From assembly GCA_025200525.1 (NCBI GenBank), contig CM045761.1, forward strand, positions 37,766,190-37,830,189: a stretch of 64,000 bases of DNA, written 5' to 3'. The stretch comes from Camellia lanceoleosa. Lineage: Eukaryota > Streptophyta > Magnoliopsida > Ericales > Theaceae. Both the position numbers and the translations under genes were made by a program. The notes below the pieces were generated by a model. It saw only the letters and a program-made list of their open reading frames with translations. It was not told where the DNA came from and did no database searches. Shown in pieces: positions 59,215 to 64,000 of the stretch; position 1 is the first letter of the stretch; each line of letters starts with the position of its first letter.

Positions 59215-59860
59215 ACATTGGTTGTTACAACTAATATGTATGAAGGCTGCTATATGTGAACATTTGAATTTCACCTTTTATATTCCAAGTGGCAAACATG
59301 GTTTCTGAAATCTATTTTTTCTATGCTAGAGATGTAATATATTGGATCATGATCCCTATTCAGGATGCCAAAAAAAAAAATGGTCTTGCCGTAGAATCAA
59401 TTTCAATGATGCTTTGCTCAAAGTCATGTTCTCTGAGCCAAGATCTCGCCCAACAATGCTACACTTATCTCAAGAGTTTCAATCTTGCAAGAAGACTTTA
59501 GCTACACCACTTTGTGTAATTTCACTATAATGGAATGCAGAAACAGATTTTATCCAATAAATAAATGAAGTCCATGCTTGCGTTTCCTGTAGAAAATAAA
59601 TAAATAAAAATCCATGTTTAGAAATGTCAAGTATCATATTTTTTGCAAGACATTGGTTGTTGTTACAACTAATATGTATGAAGGTTGCCATATGCGAACA
59701 AATGAATTTCACCGTTTTTATGGCGAACATAGTTGTTGAAATATATTTTGTCTATGCTAGAGATGTAATATTGGATTATGATCTCTAGCAAGGATGTCAA
59801 AAAAAAAAAAAAAAAAAATCTTTTAGTAGAATCAATTTCAACGATGCTTTGCTCAAAGTC
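59215..59860 (+). pseudogene. Repeated 3' end and flank of the kinase gene
   Basis: 59425-59535 repeats the last coding part (SEPRSRPTMLHLSQEFQSC) and the flank with TGTATGAAGG and CTATGCTAGAGATGTAATAT appears twice (59235-59345 and 59675-59775). A tandem duplication of about 430 bp of the gene end explains it. Confidence 0.82.
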
Positions 59861-60276
59861 ATGAGAATTTAAGATTGGAATTCTATTTGACATTCTATGA
59901 AGAAAATAAAACAAAAAATTACATTTATACCATTTTGGGTACCGTGGCATGCCAAAATATGAGTTTTGACAATGCCAAAATGTTTTTACTTCAACATATC
60001 TTCTGTAAAGCAAGCTTTGATGCCTTGTATTTATTCGTGACAAGCATTGATCTTATTAGCCCCTTGATTTATTGGCTACAAAAAAATAGTCATGAAAGTC
60101 ATTTTCCTCCTAGTAATCTGGCTCATCATTTGAGCAAACACTCATTGCCAAAAGTACCAAATTACAGTAGTGCATGAACAAAAAGTTCAGAGATCTCAAA
60201 GACCTCCATCACAGTGATTAGGTCAATGATTCTATGCATTGTATCCTCCACCAACCTTCAAATTGCCTTCAAAATC

Positions 60277-62080
60277 TTACCAATAATCCCCACAAAAACA
60301 CAACCCATCCTCAAAATGGTGGCATCTACTATTGTCCCTGACAATTATCTTTCTCCCAACAACCTTGGACGTAAACTTGATTGCAGGATGGCAGTCCACG
60401 CATACCGTCAAATTTTTCTTCACAGTGATTGGCTCCCCAACTGGCATGTTTATTAGTGCAAATGAGATAGCTATTCTCTTACTGTGACGATGAAGAACCT
60501 TCTCCTTTGCATTATTGTCCAGGTCAAGTGGGATAGAATCTGTGAAAGCAACATATCCAACTCTCTTGATCTGGTCAAGAAGACTATCAAGTTTCTCAGT
60601 ATATTTCTTTCTTTTTTGGATGAGACCAATCCTCACCTCCAAAAACATGGGTTTTGTTACTGATGTCTACCCAACTATACCTGGGCAATTTTTTCACATT
60701 CCCATCACTCAATGCCTTCCTAACACTCCTTACATCATCCCATTTCCGCATAAATAATCGAAAGCAAAACATAAGCACCACTGTTCTCGGGTTCAAGTCT
60801 CATCAATTGTTCTGCTGCTAGTTTGCCCCTCTGTCGCCCTGCAACTTGCAAGCCCCAAGAAAAGAAAACCATCCAAAAGCATTTGGCTCAAATGACATAC
60901 TATTGATAAATTCTCCAGCTCCTTTAAGCCTTCCTGCATGCCCAAGCAAATCAATAACACAAGAGTAATGTTCTGACATAGGAGATATTCTGTAAATCTT
61001 TTTCATGGAACAAAAGTAATTTAATCCTTCGTCTACCAATCCTGAAGGCCTAACAACATTTAAAAAACTGACAAATGTTATAGCATTTGATTTACTTCCA
61101 CTTAGAAGCATCTTGTCTAAAGTTTTCATAGCATCTTTTTCCCAATCCATGTTAATCAAACACACTTACTAGCAAATTCCATTCTATCTCAGTTGGGTAT
61201 TCAATCTCCTCAAACACTTGGATTGAACAATCAAGCAGACCGCATTTCCCATACATATCAACAAGAGCTGAAGAAACAGATGGGTCTTTGTCAAAGTCGA
61301 ATTTAACTACTTGGGAATGAAGTTGGGTCCCTCGCTCAAGTGCAGCTTGGTCAAGATAAACATCCAAAGCCTTCCCGATTTGATCCTTCTCGACATACTC
61401 ATCAATCAAACAAGTATAAGACACTACATTTCTACCCTCAAAGCCAATTACAAACACATTTGAAGCACTTTCCATATCTCCCACTTTTGAATACATATCT
61501 GTTAAGGCATTACCCACAACAAGATACAACTCAAATCCTAACTTCACTACACTGGAATGAATAGATTTTCCAAAATCAAAGGCCCTTAGAGCCCCACAAG
61601 CACCTAATGTGCTACAAAGCAGATGCTGATCAATAACTACATCTTCATACATCACCATCCTCTTAAAAGCTAACATTTTTCATACACCCATCAATCATAG
61701 CGGTCCATGACACCTCATCCTTATAAGACATCTCCCCAAAGACCTTACACGCGTCAACCATCATGCCATACTTTGAGTACATATCAGCTAAATTATTACC
61801 CACAAATAATTTATAACTAAACCCACATTTTAAAGAAAGACAATGCATTTGCCTCCCAAATTCAATTGGCCCAAGTGATGCAGAAGCCTGAAAAACACTC
61901 GAAAAGGCGAACTGGGTATGGGTCGGGATTTCGCTAGCAATTCAATTGACCCAAGTTTCAGTGAGGCATTTTGTCGAACACTTGAACGGCGTGATTGAGT
62001 TGGCCACATTTGGAGAGTCCTAGAGCAAGTGCTTGCTCAGAGTTTGAAATTTCATGAGTGCGGTAAAGAAGATTTCTAAG
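60277..62080 (-). pseudogene. DYW-type PPR gene, broken
   Basis: Read on the minus strand from about 62080 to 60277, it encodes PPR motifs (SKCGQLNHAVQVFDKMP, LADMYSKYGMMVDACKVF, VSSALVDMYGKCGLLD), the E region (EHYSCVIDLLGHAGRLK) and a DYW domain ending CHHFEDGLCFCGDYW. PLS-class proteins of this type edit organelle RNA. Frameshifts or stops lie near 61960, 61670, 61150 and 60810, and part of the middle PPR region near 61355 is missing. The DYW catalytic glutamate of HSE is lysine here (codon at 60478-60480), while CxxCH is kept. The N-terminal part with a targeting peptide is not seen. The gene end was copied with the kinase block (38558-38850). Confidence 0.88.
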
Positions 62081-63091
62081 AGAGGGGTGCTACTGTAATC
62101 AAGCAAATATAAATGTTGCTTTTTTTTTTTGTAAATTTTTTGTAAATTTATTTTCAAAACAGCAAAATGCTATGTATATGTTGACCCTGCCCCTTTGCTT
62201 TTGCCATATGATATATGGAATGCTTATAAATGTTAGTAATTCAGACTTCTAGTTGTTGTTTTTGTTTTTGTTTCTTTTTTAAATTTAACGTTTTTTTTAT
62301 TATGTGTATTACTTATTTATCTTCAATTTTATGTAAAAACCATTTAATTGTTATGTGTTAATTTATAATTAAGTCTTAATTTATTTTTTATTCTTATTTT
62401 GGAATATGATAATTCATATCAATTGGTAACTAAAAAACATAATCATTTATGTTTTAGCACCACAAAAGTAAAATTTTGGTTCTGTCCCAAAATAGTCTTT
62501 CCGTTCCAAAATATTAGTTTTTTATTTCATTTTTTATTGTCCCAAAATATTAATATCTTTTCAAAATTCAAGAACAAAAATAATATAAAATTTTCATTTT
62601 GTCTTTCTTTTAAATTTATTAACAATATAAAAAGTACAATTATGATATTGATATTCTCCAAAAATGTACTATCAGCTAATTTTAGAAAATTAATTTTTTT
62701 AAAGTTAAATAATTGTATTATCAAAAAAAATTAAATCCCTCAAAAGAGATCATTGTTTTGAGAGGAAGAGAGTAATAAATTTTACATTAATATTTAACTA
62801 TTGAGATTACGTCACATCTATAATAATTATCATAAATGGTCAACATAAATATTTTTATGTTGACGGCACACAGATTTAACTATTTAAATATTATTTTAAA
62901 ACTTTTTATGGCAATCCTTGCTCCTAAATAAATTTACTATTAGCAACAAAACCTCCAAAATTTTAAGCCAAAATTCTTTCCTCTCACAACCCTTTTCCAT
63001 CCAATGCCACCCATCGTCTTGCTCCCGTCTTAAATTGCCACCACTCTCTTCTCTCTCCACGCATTTTCCCATGATCGGTTGGTTCCACCAC
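62081..63091. other. AT-rich stretch without gene
   Basis: Very AT-rich. A segment 62480-62545 with repeated GTCCCAAAATA resembles the inner ends of Stowaway-like MITEs, but no clean terminal repeats or TA duplication could be set. No gene is seen. Confidence 0.5.
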
Positions 63092-63720
63092 CAGGCCTGG
63101 TCCTGAGATTTTTGGGGTTCAAAATTAATAATCAATTAATAAATTTTTGAGACTTTTCATATTTTTGTTTTCATTGAATGAAAAAAAAAATAAAGATAAA
63201 AGACAGAAGATTTGTGTCAAAATCACAAAAAAAACTTAGCATTACATTACAACAACTAATAAGTATTGTTTGATACTCGCTCTTCTTGCATTTTTATAAG
63301 CAAATAAATCAATCATACTTGCATAATCTAGTTTTTTTGCAAAATCATTTTCAATGGATAACAATGCTAATTATTTTAAATGGACATTTTAATTTTTTAA
63401 TGGGTCAATTTATTTTAAGTTTGTTTGGGTCTTCCTTAATTGTTTTTGGATTTAAAACATACATAATATATTACAATAAACTATAATAGGAGGAGACCTT
63501 TTTTTGGGTCTATTTTCAATGGATAACAATGTTAATTTTTTTGAATGGGCCTTTTAATTTTTTAATGGATCAATTAATTTTAAGTTAGTTTGGGCCTTGT
63601 TTAATATTTTTTTTTGAAATTAAAACATACATAATATATTACACTAAATCATAATAGGAGAAAACCCCTTTTTTGGGTCTATTTTGAGGGTCCCTAGCCC
63701 ATGGCCTAGTTGGCCCATGC
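63092..63720. mobile_element. hAT-type element, inverted, cut at its right end
   Basis: It is the reverse complement of the element at 42845-43492: it starts CAGGCCTGGTCC and runs to TTGGCCCATGC at 63720, about 14 bp short of the expected terminal repeat. There the LTR at 63721 begins. A long direct repeat inside (63345-63500 versus 63525-63680) matches that of the other copy. Confidence 0.85.
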
Positions 63721-64000
63721 TGTAACGCCCCAAAAATATTTTAACAAGAACTACCCACATTAATGATCATTCGCTAGATAATAACAATAATCCTTCCATC
63801 TTTCCATATTTGATTAAAAGAATTTAATACAAAAGTCCCACATGCGGTATACATTCAATTATATAAGAGAGCACCTGAATCTATAACATATGAAACATCT
63901 AGCTGCAAACAAGATAAATAAGATGCCCTTACCAAGGCTTAAGCCTGGTTACACAAATAGCAATCCCGGTTTTGTGAAAACCCACATTTTATTATTCTTA
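63721..64000 (-). mobile_element. Start of an LTR inserted in the hAT element
   Basis: It begins TGTAACGCCCCAAA and resembles the solo LTR at 13511-15523 (for example CCAAGGCTTAAGCCTGGTTA at 63931 versus the same region at 13690). It runs off the window. Strand by analogy with that copy. Confidence 0.75.

Noticed and set aside
62480..62790. Stowaway-like MITE suggested by GTCCCAAAATA
   Set aside because: No clear terminal inverted repeats with TA duplication could be placed.

Overview
The window is nuclear DNA from a flowering plant, most likely a woody core eudicot; the species cannot be fixed from sequence alone. The evidence is an AT-rich, intron-containing leucine-rich-repeat receptor kinase gene with GT-AG splicing, a plant-specific DYW-type PPR gene, and typical plant mobile elements: Tat/Ogre Ty3-gypsy, CACTA, hAT, Harbinger and MULE MITEs, SINEs and a LINE-like retroposon. 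No bacterial, organellar, tRNA or rRNA gene was seen.

Layout. 1-3714: end of a Tat/Ogre-type LTR, its tRNA-Arg primer site and the start of a truncated internal region. 3715-20090: an AT-rich repeat block (block D1) with a younger, partly empty paralogue at 41403-45420 (block D2). Comparing the two exposes insertions with exact target duplications: a solo LTR at 5041-12818 (CTTAG) that itself holds a 5.4-kb Ogre-type solo LTR at 5320-10684 (ACAAC), another solo LTR at 13511-15523 (GTTAT), and a 3.3-kb array of degenerate snRNA-type promoter modules at 15683-18945. 20090-24270: a decayed Tat-lineage gypsy polyprotein (gag, PR, RT, RNase H, IN). 24776-30120: a receptor-kinase tail fragment, a Harbinger MITE, a LINE-like retroposon, a CACTA MITE and a small ORF of unknown status. 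30120-35230: minisatellite, foldback elements and a duplicated upstream region. 35233-37894: the one apparently intact gene, a MIK2-like LRR receptor kinase. 38300-47040: a DYW-domain relic, foldback MITEs, two SINEs and a complete hAT element. 47040-59110: a second receptor kinase copy, now a pseudogene, split in its LRR region by a 9.58-kb non-autonomous CACTA element (47752-57329, target duplication CCT). That element carries a two-exon fragment resembling the microtubule protein MOR1 and a 2.4-kb solo LTR. 59200-62080: another kinase tail and a broken DYW-type PPR gene on the minus strand. 63092-64000: a hAT copy cut by the start of an LTR.

The receptor kinase locus has been copied at least three times together with its 3' flank and the neighbouring PPR gene end (blocks near 24776, 37520 and 58755). 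Only the copy at 35233 keeps a full reading frame. The rest of the window is mostly nested transposon sequence with datable order of insertion.

Most notable: the CACTA element with a captured MOR1-like fragment inside a receptor gene; the array of USE plus TATA modules at 15.7-18.9 kb; clusters of the palindrome CGCTCGAGCG in four LTR-like segments; and hairpin-bearing tandem arrays inside the Ogre-type LTR.
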